Shown piece by piece: positions 37,701 through 49,164 of a stretch of DNA of 64,000 bases. This stretch comes from Neospora caninum Liverpool (lineage: Eukaryota; Apicomplexa; Conoidasida; Eucoccidiorida; Sarcocystidae), in the NCBI RefSeq assembly GCF_000208865.1, contig NC_018391.1:310001-374000 (forward strand), read 5' to 3'. A program made the translations under genes and the position numbers. Position 1 is the stretch's first letter. Every line of letters begins with the position of its first letter. Below the pieces are notes generated by a model. That model searched no databases and had not been told where the DNA came from. It saw nothing but the letters and a program-made list of their open reading frames with translations.

Positions 37701-38257
37701 TGTGTGTGCAGGTTTTGGGGAAGGTCGTCGATACCGTGGGAATCATGCCGGCGCTTTTGCTGCTGAACAGCTTCATCACTCTCGCCTACGGCTTCTCGAT
37801 GGTTGGCAACACGGGCACGGCGTACATGGCGGCTCTGTTGTACATTTGCTACGTCTCGTTTTATTCTTCTCAGAGCTACTGCTACGTTTCCGACACCTTT
37901 TCCTCGTGCCACTTTGGCAAGCTGGTGGGGATTATCCACATGATCGCAGGTTTCCTCTCGCTGCTCAAGATTCCCATGCAGTCGCTCGTCGTCCACGTCT
38001 TCCACTCGGAGTACTTGTATCCGTGCCTCATTATGCTGGGCTTCTGCCTGTGCAACTTCTTCATTCTCTTTTGGCTGGTTTACTTGAAGCGCAAAGACCC
38101 TCACCCCTTCTGGTCCAAGTCGGCGCGCGACGCCGTCAAGAAGGAGCAGGAGCGACAGGACGCAATCAAGCAGGAGAGAAGGGAGAAGCAAAGGCGGGAG
38201 AAGGAGGCGAGGAGACACAGGGGCGAGGGACAGGTCGAAGCTACCGAGATGGCGTAG
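34732..38257 (+). CDS. ApiAT/NPT1-type major facilitator (amino acid) transporter
   Basis: Four exons, 34732-35420, 35638-35771, 36189-37090 and 37712-38257, join in phase (2, 1, 0) to 756 residues. The start CCACCATGG is a strong initiation context. Twelve membrane spans can be placed in two groups of six. Examples are RFVLLATYFVYALLTARVYF (about 78), FVTCLAFAFSCSLVAGILLD and FLSWLLLAFAGEG in the first half. In the second half are FGIIVYSVLKAIMYAFFTT, IMPALLLLNSFITLAYGF and YPCLIMLGFCLCNFFILFW. The extracellular-type loop after helix 1 contains YIWLCSDDEPD and further Cys. The family (apicomplexan amino acid transporters, distantly SLC43-like) carries cationic, aromatic or neutral amino acids at the parasite plasma membrane. 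A disordered roughly 225-residue Pro/Ala/Thr-rich loop (about 292-518) separates the halves. The tail is a basic Lys/Arg/Glu helix (EKQRREKEARRHRGEG-like). The subfamily and substrate are not decidable here. Confidence 0.83.
37680..37710 (+). repeat. TG microsatellite forming an intron acceptor tract
   Basis: About fifteen TG units (one TGCG interruption) end directly in the CAG acceptor of the last ApiAT intron. It replaces the usual C/T tract by alternating T and G. Confidence 0.8.
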
Positions 38258-41200
38258 CGAGTGTGACGGGTGTGGAAAACGAGAGCGAAACTGCAACAGG
38301 AAACAGGTGATATCGCGAAGCGGGGGACGTGCGCGGAGAAGCAAAGGGAGGCGCAGCGCGGGAGGGTCAGGCGCCGGAGAAAAAGGCACAAGAGAGATAG
38401 AGAGGAAACGGAACCCAGCCGACGGAGAAGAAAAGAAAGCCAGAGGGCGGGGGCTGCAAAACTCCCAGTGATAAGAGGATGAAGAAGCGGAAAGAGGGAT
38501 AAAAGCATACTCGGAAAAACGGATCAGGTTTTTCTCAGTCGGCTCTCCTAGGAGGATGTGTGATGTCGTTCCCAGCCCGACACGTGAGTGTGTTGGTGCA
38601 CGCGTACGACGACACACAGATATCTACCCGTCCATGAATGCATACATGCATTTATATATTTATATACATTTATATATTTATATGTGTAAGGAAATGTACA
38701 GTTTAGGCTTGGGGGGATTGCAATCAGGGTCATCAGAGCTGGTTTCGGCAGTCGGTTTATCTCTCTGTGTTTTTCCGTTTTTTTCATTCGTTCCTGCCGG
38801 TGTGCTCTGCGTAGCAACGGGCAGTCATCGGGGAGGACAGAAGATACGGCGCGCAGTTTTCTCACGGTGTTTGTCTTCTTCGTGTTAGGTTATGTGGAGT
38901 AAGAGTGACGAGTGGGCGTGGATTGCGTTGAGTGAGGATGTTTCCGCTTTCCGTTCTGTCGTCTGTATAGCTTCATAGTTCCGGGTCACAGATTCTCTGC
39001 CGCTCTGGCGGTATCTCGTGTCAGCTCGCATATGTCTCCGTTCCTCTCTCCACGGGATGCGGCGCGTGTTCTCCCGTGTGAGAGACACGGAGATGGGGAG
39101 AGAGCGAGAGGGGGGGGGGGGGGGGGGGAATCCCCGAATCGGGGCGAATGGAAGCTGCGGCGTCGAGGCGGCGTTTGGCCCATGCGTGAGACGGCCGCCT
39201 CGGCCGGAGTCATGCAAAACAACGAGAGGGACAGAAACGACCAAGGAGTATCACGACGCCTCGGTCTCGACTATACATGAAGAGATAAAGGGTGTGTGGG
39301 CGGCGTTCAGTCTTTTTAGGCGAATCGATTTCGTTTTCATGGCGTTTTCGCTCACCTGGGGCTGGCTTTCTCTGCGCGAAATTTCCGCTGCGAAAGGCGA
39401 GAGCTCTAAGCCGTTGGCTGCTGGAATCCGCTGTGTGCAGCAGTCGGGTGTGCTCGAGGACGGCTCCGAGTCGAGGCGCGTCTTTTCGTTTTCTGTTTGC
39501 GTGTCCACGCAAGCAGAAAGACGTTCAAGTAGGTGGTTTGTGTCTACGGTCCACTCCGATGCGACTCTCCTATCTACTCTGTGTCCTTGACTGAACAGGG
39601 AGGCTACGCTCCGGCTGCCAGGCGCGGAAGGGGTGGGTCTTCTCTCTGAGTGTGTCAGGGGCGGTCGTGTTGTCCATCGCCTCAGCCCAAGAGAATTCTT
39701 TTTCCGTGTCGTGTGCGTGTCGACTACACACTTGATGCGCGTGCGCGCATTGTGCATGGGCAGGGCGCGTGTGTGTGTGAAAGAGTGAACAACAGAGACG
39801 TGTGTTGCGTGTGTTCCGATTCGTGTCCTATGAATGCATTCGTCGCGTCTGAGCGACTGAAACACCACATGCAATCGGGTTTTAGAAACAAGGTCAAGGC
39901 GCTTGCGACGAGTCCGCCTTTGTGCCCAGAGCGCCTCGAGGCACAACCCGCTGGGTGGGCGGGGCACAGGAAGCCGTTCATGACTCCGGGTCGCCGTGGG
40001 GCAGCGGACCTTTCGTCCGGGAAAGCAAACAGAAGCTCGAGAGACACTCTCAAAAAAACGTAGATAGCAAGCGGTGGAACTGGTGACCTGGCAGAGTCGA
40101 TGCAATCCACGACGCGTGTAGCTCGTCTGAACTGGAGAGAGGAAGGAAAGCGATGAAGGGACCGCGCATGAGCAGTCCATCGGAATAGGGGCTTTCTGCG
40201 GGGGAGTCCTTGCCAGCGAGAGAACGCGGGAAGAGACGCTGAGCGTCGGTGGCATATTGCCCGCCTGGCGGCGTCGAGCGAGCGCAGAAACATCCAAGTT
40301 TCGTGGTACAAGGCAGGTCTCTCGACACCTGTCGTGTAAATGCCTTTCGTGTGACTCATTCGCTTTCACAAAGAAAAGGGACAGCGTGCGCATCGAACAC
40401 GGGCAACCCGTAGCAGAAGCAACCGTGGGAGAGACAGAAATGACGAGGTGGACAACTGCGACAGAGGGAGTGATAATCCGAGACAGGATGATTTATAAGC
40501 TTTTTGTGGGGAGTGCATACTACGCTTTGGACTACTGGTTTAGATCTTGTGAACGTCTTTGTTTTCCGGATCCCAGTTCTATTGCGTTAGCAGAGCATGG
40601 GTTTAAGATGTTCACTGTTGTGGAAATAGAACCAGTTGACTGAAGAGGAAGCGAGGCTAGCACTCAAAGTAGAGGATGCGAGCACAAGTGTTGAGCGTCC
40701 GATTTGGAAGGGCTGAGTCGCCGAAAGAGATACAGACAATCGGAGACGCCTGAAGAGAGGGCGTTTCTGCAGGTTGTACGCCACAGCTTCGGTGATGTGG
40801 ATTTGGTGCCGACGGCAGAATCAGTCGACTCCAATCCCGCTCCCCGCAGTCTTCTGCGAACAATTTTGGAATGGACAGAGACAGGACGAAACTGACGTTT
40901 GCGCAGGCAGACAGAAAAAGAGGAAAACAGTATGGGGCGAATTCCAGGGGAGAATAGAGGATGAGAAACCCACGTCTTCTGTCCCCTGCCTCCTCGTCGG
41001 TCTCCAAAGAGAGAACCGTGTTTACACCGAAACTGGAAAGAGGAGCGAGGCCGTGACTGGGAAAAGGAGGAGCTTCGCTTTTTTCTTCTGACCCTTTCTC
41101 GCCACCGTTTGGTCGACCGTCGCCCCCAGCGGGGAAGCAAAGACACACGCACAGCTTTCTGTGTCAGAGACGGCACAAGCAACGAGGTCGAGGAAGCACA

Positions 41201-41400
41201 CGAACAGGAAAATCAAGAGACGAGACGGAGCACAGCAGCTCATTCCCTTCGTCGGCGTTTCCTCCTCTTTCTTCAGGGTTGTTAGGCGGGGTTGCCACCG
41301 AGCAAAGGATACGAAAACGGCCTTCGCTTCTTTCCGACGAAAAACGACAAGAGAGAAGAGGGATTCTGCCTTCCTCTCCCGGGGCCTGATGTTGGTCAAG
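38258..41400. other. convergent intergenic spacer (ApiAT and PP2C 3' ends)
   Basis: Contains a TTTATATA-type AT-rich block (38645-38690) and a 19-G homopolymer (39110-39128). Overlapping frames on both strands show no family likeness. One minus-strand frame of about 380 codons (40393-39251) starts with ATG but looks like composition noise. Confidence 0.5.
39110..39128 (+). repeat. poly-G tract (19 G)
   Basis: An uninterrupted run of 19 G residues flanked by GA-rich sequence, in the noncoding spacer. Prone to length error in assembly and to G-quadruplex formation. Confidence 0.9.
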
Positions 41401-44400
41401 TTAGTGGTCAAACACAACAGCGATGGCCGTCAGATTGTCCTGCAGAGACACCACAGGCACCAGCAAGGGGGAATGCAAAGCACGACGGAACGACACCACA
41501 CCGGCAACAAATGAAGGTGCGATTCAGCGTGGGGACGGCTACACGAAGCAAAACCAGAGTCAGGGAGTCCCTCAAGAAATAGAGAGCGCCGACAAAGGCG
41601 GTTTAAGGCACTGCGGCAGCGGAAGGCAGACGAAGGGATACAGATAAATTTCCAGAAAGCCGTAAAGGACGGGCCAAGAGGCGAAAACGGCGAGGGTATG
41701 GAGAGAAGCTGGAAGAACACGACGGAGTCCCGGAACGAAAAAGAGGAGAGAAGCACAGACGGACCTGGCTGCCGCGTTCGAACGCCCGTTTAACGACCTG
41801 ACTAGCCGCCTCCTTTGGGTCGTCCAAGTGGCAAGCTGCAATTTCAACTGCTTCCTGAGGGCAAGCACGCACGGCAGGCGCTCAGCGCTGGAAGGAAAGG
41901 AGCAACAGAGGAAGACGACGCACACAAAGAGGAAGAGACAGAGCGGGGCAGGGAGAGAGAAGAACTCCAGAAAGAGCCTGAGAGCGGAAGAAAACAGCGA
42001 CGAAGAGAGGCAAAGCACTGAGATACACAAAAAGGTGAAGAAAGCGACGCGACCGAGGATGCCACACAGAGAGAGAAAGCACCAGCAGCAGAAAGAAGAC
42101 TGCCTTGCTTCGGAAAAGTGTGCTGGCCGGCAGGGCGCGTTCTCCTTATCAGTCCCGGCAATCGGCAGTTCGTCGCCGGAAAAAAAGATAACTTTTCGTT
42201 CTGGGCTTTGCACGGAAAAAAAAGGGACTGCCTTGTTGAGAAATCTCCAGCCTCTGACGAGAGAGCAAGGAGGCCGAGGCTTGAGAGAGCAAGGAGGCCG
42301 AGGCTTGAGAGAGCAAGGAGGCCGAGGCTTGAGAGAGCAAGGAGGCCGAGGCTTGAGAGAGCAAGGAGGCCGAGGCTTGTTGCTTACCTGATCTGTCATA
42401 ACGTCCCAGACGCCATCGCATGCAATGATGAGAAGGCGGACCTCCTCCGTGGCATGAAAGCCAAAGACATCGGGAGTCGCACTGATGAGGTTCTCTTCCT
42501 TCAGTTCTTTGTCTCCAAACCCGCGAGAGACTGAAGACGAGAGACACAAAGAAGGCGGCACACAGACACACGGATGACGACACCGGCCGAAAAAAAAGAG
42601 GAACGGAGAACACCGCGAAGGGACGGCGCCAGACAAAGCACATATACACGCCGTTGCAGGCGTACGTATCTGATGCTGGGAAAACAAATATGTGACTCAA
42701 AACGGTGCATGCAGTTCACGCTCGCTTGTCACATTGAGGTGACTTGCCTGCCATCAGTACTGGCGGTGGCTGGGAGGCTCCACCACGAATGCACTGCTCC
42801 ATCTTGATCTGTTTTGCTCTCTCCTGCAAGAAACAGAGGGAGACCGAGAAGAGATTGTCCTTTCTAGCAACAGAGAGGAAGCAGCCAGAAACGGGAAATA
42901 CGTCCTTGTGCCCATCTCTTGCGCGGCTTCATTAGTTTCCTCTCTCCTCCACGGTCCCTCTTCTGCCGTATCCTGTGTTTTCTCGCTCGTGCATTTCCTC
43001 TCCTCGCCTGCATCTGGCCACGTTCGACGCGTGGCGGTTTCCTCTCCTTTGTTTCCTCTTCACTTTCTCTTCTCTTTCTCTTTGCTTTCTCAGTTTGTCC
43101 CTTCTTCTCTCCTGTCTGACCCACTTCAAATCCCTTTGGAGCGACGCGTGCGACGCCGCCGACTTCAATGACTCGACCGCCGTTTGCTTCGATCCTTTCT
43201 CTCTCCTCCGGCAGGTTCGGTTTGTGGTCTCGACTGACGCGGACGGCCTCCCAGACGAACTCTTCGCCTGCTTCACCGTGGTCCACCTGGGTCTTCTCGT
43301 CGCTCCCTCCCAGTTTCACCTGGGGCCCCTGGGAATCTGCATTTGTCGACGAAGAAGGCGACTGAGAGAGCGCACCGTTTGACTCCTCGCCATCGCGCTC
43401 CTCTTGTGCTTCTCCGGGCTGTCTTTCCACCTCGCCCTTGAGGGAGCACGGCGAACCAGCTTGGGCGTCATGCTCTGAAGAAAGGAGGGAGAACGAGCGA
43501 CAGAGAACCCACGGGGTGAAAGAGCAGAAACACGATTGGAAAAAACCGGACCGAGGGCGCAAAGAGGCAAACGGCGATCGTAACCCCGAGTGCAGACAAG
43601 ACAGGAAGAGAAGCCTCTTGTCTTCGTTCCTCGTCCCTGTTTCTTCCTTTCGTCCCTGACATCGTTGTCTGTCTCGCCTAGCAACATGTTCTCCCCTTTG
43701 CCGCGAATCCTTCCCGTTGCTGTTGCCGTCCCCCTCTGCTTCTCTCTTGAGACTCTGTGCGTTTTCCTTCGAACCTGGCTCCGAGAACGTAACGTTCTCC
43801 CCATGACGCGGACAGCGAGCGCGACACCGTGTTCCCCAGCTTCTGTCCTCGCTTTTTGCTCTCTGCTGCTCTTCTCCTGCAAATGGCCTCGAGACCGCCC
43901 CGTCTTCGCCAGCGGACCTACCCGGGCGTTTTCTGCGACGTACGCCAGCGACTGCGCGTGAGTCTCCGACGGACGCCACGACGACGAAGTTGCCGAGAAG
44001 CAAACAGACGACAGCCGTGCAGCCTCCGACTTTGAGTGTGCGGAACTTGGAGAGGAACTCCCGGTCGACGTGCTTGAAGGCCGAAATGATTCTGGGACCC
44101 AGCGTGAGGAATAGTTCCTCGACTGGCTCAGACGGCAGAGGAAACGGGCACGCCACCAGAGACGGAAGAGAGGAAGGGAGCTTGACGAGAAGCGCCGACG
44201 CAGGAGAAGACGCAGGAGAAGAAGAGAGAGAAGACGGCGAAGCAGCGGCGGACAGGGCGTCGCCCTCTGCAACTGTGGCTGCGGAGTGCTGAGAAAGTTT
44301 CTGTCGCTTTGATTTTGGAAGGGACTTGACCAAGTAGGAAACCACGCGAGACGGCAGCTGTGTGGCGCAGAATTCCGAGCACGTCGCCCCACAGTGGCCA

Positions 44401-45379
44401 TCGAAGAGCGCGACCAGCGCAGCTAAGAGGCAGCGAAAAAGCACACGACCGTGAACGGGGTGATACCGCCGAGCCGAGAAACGCAGAGACGAAAAAGTCG
44501 AGGGACTGTGCAAAACGCGACAACGGAGACACGAGAGAACAGGAAGGGAATCTACACACGCAGAAGCACGCAGTCGGCTCAGAGACGCTCCATTAAAAGG
44601 ATGGAGAGGAAGCTGGAGGGTCACATACCCCGTCTCCAGTTCTTCACCTGGCGAATCTCGAGGGGGCCAAGCTTCAGACGAGACTTCTGCACTTTCTGGG
44701 CGTTCGAGTCCCTCTTAGTGGGCCTCACACGCAGAGAGACAGCTAGCGGCCGGAGTGTGCACACTTTTTGAGGCATTCACGTACACCGCAGCAGAGCTTT
44801 GCGTGTATGACTACGAGTGTCTGGATACGCGCGTTTGCACGCACATCGAAGCCTAAGTTTCCCCTGGAGCTTACCCGGACGGCAATCCAGGGCTCGAATC
44901 GCCGCTTTGTCCTGGCCTTCGATCAGTGTGCTTATGTCGGACACCAATACGTGACGATCTTCCTGCTTCGGCCGCCTCCCTTGCATGAATCGCGCCTCCA
45001 TCCGAACTCGAAGCGAAGGCGTCTCGCCGCGCCGCCTCTTCATTCTCTCTCCGTCTGCACTTGAGTGCGGGGCTGCCCCAGTGGCGCAAGAAGGCTGGCC
45101 GTGAGCCTGCGACGGGGGAAGCAACCCAGAAGGAGACGGAGAGACACCAGAAGGAGACGCAGAGACACCAGAAGACGGCGGTGAAACACCAGAAGACGGC
45201 GGTGAAACACCAGAAGACGGAGAGGAACTAGGAGGAGAAGGAGAGGAACTGGAAGAAGGTGGTGAGACACCCAAAGGGGACGGAGAGGAAGAGGAACCAG
45301 AGGAAGAGGAAAAGGACAAGGAAGTAGAAGAGGCGCCGTGGAGAGACGGCGGGGTGTCTGGGGCGTCCCCCTGCGACAT
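41401..45379 (-). CDS. PP2C-type (PPM) serine/threonine phosphatase
   Basis: Seven exons keep phase throughout: 45379-44875, 44422-43922, 43474-43125, 42823-42748, 42530-42388, 41854-41765 and 41439-41401, giving about 567 residues. All the metal-binding motifs are present in order. They are RPKQEDRH (about residue 140), ALFDGHCG (about 175), ASVGDSRAV (about 327), SRDHKPN (about 422), the VSRGFGD joined across intron 4, CDGVWDVMTDQ (about 515-525) and DNLTAIAVVFDH at the C terminus. The enzyme should therefore be an active Mn/Mg-dependent phosphatase that removes phosphate from Ser/Thr. The N-terminal about 110 residues are Ser/Pro-rich with SGVSPPS-like heptads and no signal peptide, which suggests a cytosolic or nuclear enzyme. 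A roughly 90-residue Ser/Glu-rich insert lies between GDSRAV and SRDHKP. Intron 4 (42747-42531) uses a GC donor, GGCAG|GCAAGT. Intron 2 is stop-free and a multiple of three. Confidence 0.9.
42259..42378 (-). repeat. 24-bp minisatellite, five copies, in a PP2C intron
   Basis: Five exact 24-bp units (GAGAGAGCAAGGAGGCCGAG plus GCTT) with almost no divergence. The array begins about 9 bp downstream of the exon 5 donor of the phosphatase gene. In the frame continuing from that exon it reads as KPRPPCSL repeats without a stop. Confidence 0.93.
42531..42747 (-). other. GC-AG intron in the phosphatase gene
   Basis: The donor ATGGCAG|GCAAGT matches the known extended consensus of GC-AG introns (AG|GCAAGT). 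The acceptor is CTTCAG|TCTCTCGC. Only this junction restores the invariant VSRGFGD motif in phase; no GT donor nearby does. Confidence 0.82.
45120..45260 (-). repeat. 21-bp coding repeat (SGVSPPS heptads)
   Basis: About five imperfect 21-bp units in exon 1 of the phosphatase gene encode SGVSPPS-like heptads. Units closest to the centre are identical, the outer ones diverged. Confidence 0.75.
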
Positions 45380-47309
45380 TTTGTCTCTCACCCAGCCAGA
45401 AAGGAAAGGCGGAATTCGAGGAAGGTGTATCTTAGTTCCGGCGAGAAGACGATGTCGCAGAGACGATCAAGATGGGAAGGAAAGGAAGAAAGAGGGTGTA
45501 CGTGGCCCTCTGGAACTGCGAATTCCCACACGAGGAAAGAGACACTCGAGACAGGAAGATGCAGATTTTTGTTGGAAGGAAAGGACCAGGCAGTTCTGTT
45601 TGGTCCAAAGTCTTTTGCGGTGATACAATAAGAACCGCAGAGGCATTATCTCTATACACAGACGGAAAAGATAGTGCGCACTGAACAGAGAAAAAACGAT
45701 TCGGCAGAATCCCTTGATTCTTTCTAACACTTCGGAATTACGAGGCCCCCTCTCTCCCCTTCTGTCTTTCTGCCTCCGCCTCTTGTCGTTCTCGAAGGTG
45801 AGACCAACTGAGTATTCCACGAGCGCAGACGAGGCGATGCCAGATACGCCGAGAAGACGACGACTCTTGCGGTGTTTCGTTTGCGCCGAATGATTCACAG
45901 AGCTCGCGAGAAGTCGGCAAGAGCGCGAGAGGAAGGGACTACAGGGAAAGCAATGACCATCAGAAAATAGAGAAAAAAAGATTTCAACGCCGATCCTCGA
46001 TGCGCGAAGGGGCCCGATCCACCGGCAGCTGGGATGCACAGAATCGCGATGAATAAAGATGGCGATTGCGAGCAGGGGCAAAGAATTTAAAGGGGGAAAG
46101 AAACGCGTTCTAGAAACCCGCCAGAATTTCGTTTGATCCCACTCTCTCTCTCATTCCTCTTGGGAAATATGCAAGGAGGAAAGCGAAGAAATTTGAGAGA
46201 GGAAACTGTTGCTCCATCAGGTGCCTCTTCGATGGGACACTCCACAGCGACAAACGCCATGCCCTGTGCCGGATGGTGTGCGTCAGATGCGAAGAAAGAG
46301 AGAGAGTCCCAGTAATCTCGGCTGGTCAGTGTGTGTATCGCTTTCACTATGAGGTCACTGGATTCCTGTTTTTCAGCTTCCATTATCTTATTTTTACTCA
46401 GAGAAAAACCCTTGAAGCGGGCATGAAGAAACATCCGCGTCGCGAAGTGGGAAAACAGCCGTTGTCAGGCGGTGTGTCCGAGTGGTTAAGGAGATGGACT
46501 AGAAATCCATTAGGCTCTGCCTGCGCAGGTTCGAATCCTGCCGCCGTCGGTGTTTTTTCACCTCGCTCCCCCTGTCTTTGCTTTTCTGGCCCGTTCCCTT
46601 TTTCTCCATTGTCTGTAGTGTCCCAAAGTGACAGTCACCTGTCTCTCTTGCTTCTCATGGTAAGTCAGTGTGCTCTAGGTTCTCTCACATGTCCTCTGAC
46701 CCCAACCACCAGACAGCACGACGAGACTCCAGGAGGCTGTCCCCGCCATTTTGCTTCGCATTCCTTTTCTGCCCCCCACTAAGTTCCTGCAGGAACATTT
46801 GTATTTTCGTAAGAGTGAAAAAACGATTTTTAAATGGTAGATAGGACGTCACTACACCAGCGAGTATACGGAGGGTTAAGTCGAATTCTGCGCCCACGTA
46901 CAACAGAGAATCGAGTGTGGAGTGCTACCACGTGACTGCGCTCATATCCTTTGACGGGGTCCTCCGCTTTCTATTCTAACACAGCAAAGACAACTGCAAG
47001 ATGATGATGATGGGGAAAAACAGCAATAGAAAGGATCCGGAGAAAAGCATGCCACTGTCAGAAATGGTTCGATTAAAATTGGGGGAGTTGCTACTCATCT
47101 CAACAGCGAGACGACAGGAAAGGAGACGATACAGAAACTTCTGATAAAACCTGCTCGGACGCCGCCACCGCACCCCGGATCCGCTGCCACCAGGCTCACT
47201 CCGAGACTTCAGCTGCATCAATCCAGCAGCCTCCTGCCGGAATTAGCTTCCACAACACCGTATATTCCTTCAGCACTCTCCACACATCCGCAACTTTACT
47301 TTTTCAACC
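45380..47309. other. spacer with tRNA-Ser; phosphatase promoter and SRS 3' flank
   Basis: Apart from the tRNA at 46468-46549 only short unsupported frames are seen. The left part should hold the promoter of the phosphatase gene; the right part should hold the 3' untranslated region of the first SRS gene. Confidence 0.5.
46468..46549 (+). tRNA. tRNA-Ser (anticodon AGA)
   Basis: An 82-nt cloverleaf with the long variable arm of tRNA-Ser. The acceptor GGCGGTG pairs with CGCCGTC (two G-U), with discriminator G. The anticodon stem ATGGA/TCCAT encloses CTAGAAA, giving AGA for UCU codons (inosine 34 would also read UCC and UCA). The T arm is GCAGG-TTCGAAT-CCTGC. There is no intron. A six-T run at 46552-46557 fits the Pol III terminator. 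Confidence 0.96.
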
Positions 47310-49164
47310 TCAGTTCAGGATACTGGGAATGAATGCCAAAACAAACCCTAAAACCGTCGCAGCCAAAGTAGCACCGCCGACTGCGGCCCCGGCAACTGAA
47401 CCGGACTGCGTCACCTCGATCAGAACATTGCACACCTTAGTCGTCGATGTGTCAGTGCCTGATGAACCTTTGTTAACTGTTTGTGTGGAGCTTTCCGATG
47501 GGCTACACTGGTAGCGGAGCAGCTTGTTGCCGTCATTTGGCAACTCCTTAACGGTAAGCTCGTACGCTGGAGTCTCTGAAAAGCTGTCAGCGTCATCGCT
47601 GGCTTCAATCAACGTAGAATTCGACACCACAGAGGACAAGCTGACCTCCGTCAACTGTCCCTTGTCAGACGCCTGAAACACCTTGTCAAAAAGGACTGGA
47701 GACAATACTCTCGTCTGTCCGCACCCGAATGCCACACTTCTGCCGCTCTCGTTGACCTGCAGAGATACACTCTCTTTGTCCTCGCTGCACACAGCTGAAA
47801 AATAGAAAAACAGAGCAGCAGCGGAGCAGCGAAAAAGTGCCCGTCCACGGCCCCGCTCAATCTACGCAAACGGCGCTATTTCAACCACCGTGTAAATAAT
47901 TGCTCGAATCAACCAATCAACGACGCCAAACACAACCTCGACACAACGAATCTCGAAACTAGTACTCCTGTGCAGACCGCCAGCACACACACAAATCTAT
48001 TCCGACACGGCCTGCTCCTCTCCCTCTACGTTCCCGCCTTGGCAACAAAGGCAAGTCACGCGATCTCAACACAAAAAGGAAAAACAAACTCAATGGCGTC
48101 ACATTTCAGCCTCTCACGCTTAGTCGTCAAAACGTCACCGAACAACTGATCTGCCAAGATCTGCGGTATACACAAACACGCACGCATCCGCATTCACTGA
48201 TAACAGCCTGGCAGCAGGCAGACGTAGATCCAGCTTACCGTCGTTCTCGAGCGCGGGGATCATTTGCCCCCAAACCGATATCTGAACTATGCATCTCTTT
48301 TCTGCATCCTCGCTCCGCGAGACTTCCTCGCCGGCCGCTGTAGGAGACTTCGAACTGCAGATGAAGTACACTGACTGACCCATCTGAGGCACTTTCTCGA
48401 CAGTCAACGTGTAGGAATTCTGGGTATCCTGCTTTCGCCCATCACTTCCGGTGGCCGCCTCCAGCTTCATGTTAATACTGCTCAGCGAGGCTGTGCGTGT
48501 GCACTCGGAATCTACACAAAACTCAGTGAACGAACTGGCACTGGACTTTTTTCCAGGAACAAGGGACGTCAAGCCTGTACCGCATTTGAATGTCACGGTT
48601 CCATTCCCTTTGGCCGGTGCCGATTTACTTGAAGACAAGGGGATACGCAGGGTCAGTGGACTCGTCTGGCTGCTGCACGTCGGTGGATCGACCGCCTGCT
48701 GTTGGCCAAGAACCACTTGCGGCGACAACAACGCAGCCACAATCAACACCAACAATGCCACAGAAAAACACGAAATTCCAGACAGACAAACGGACCCTTC
48801 TCGCCGCCGCAACCCAACAAAACCCGCCCATCGGGACGCCGACCCCCAGAGGCACCCAAAGGAACAAGAAGTTGTCTCCATCGTGAAATCGGAATGAACC
48901 GTCCACGAAATCCTGCACACCTGAAGCACAAAGACTTGTTCACCGAACGCAGGGGTTGTGAAAAGCTAAAAAGAAGCAAGATATTGTGTGTCCGCACAAG
49001 TCATCTCTCGGCAGATGTCGAAACCCGACACTGGTGGTGCCTGGCGCATGCTACCCAGCCGACGAGCGGAACCAGATTTGCCCGGGCCTCGTCTCCGGGG
49101 TGGAAGAGTCCCTCCGATTTCCGGCCGAAGCCCGAAACAGGGGATCCAGCGACCGCCTCCCTCA
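47305..49164. repeat. SRS duplication unit, left copy
   Basis: About 1.86 kb matching 51078-52996 from just 3' of the stop (shared CAACCTCAGTTCA) to GGGGATCCAGCGACCGCCTC upstream of the gene. Outside these limits the two loci are unrelated. Confidence 0.88.
47310..48881 (-). CDS. SRS-family (SAG1-related) GPI-anchored surface antigen, copy 1
   Basis: Two exons, 48881-48239 and 47794-47310, join in phase 1 to 375 residues. SRS proteins coat the coccidian cell surface and bind host cells or engage antibody. The N terminus has a long signal sequence with hydrophobic core FSVALLVLIVAALL and likely cleavage after VVLG. Domain 1 in exon 1 has six Cys (PPTCSS, FKCGTG, FCVDSEC, FICSSK, KRCIVQI), the SRS pattern. 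Domain 2 in exon 2 has CSEDKES, FGCGQT, YQCSPSES and KVCNVLI. The tail VAGAAVGGATLAATVLGFVL is a GPI-attachment signal. The single intron separates the domains, as is common in the family. Gene identity within the SRS family cannot be fixed by eye. Confidence 0.93.

Noticed and set aside
39251..40393. A 380-codon minus-strand frame starting with ATG
   Set aside because: Composition is that of random GC-rich DNA, there is no motif or splice partner, and it lies where two 3' untranslated regions are expected.
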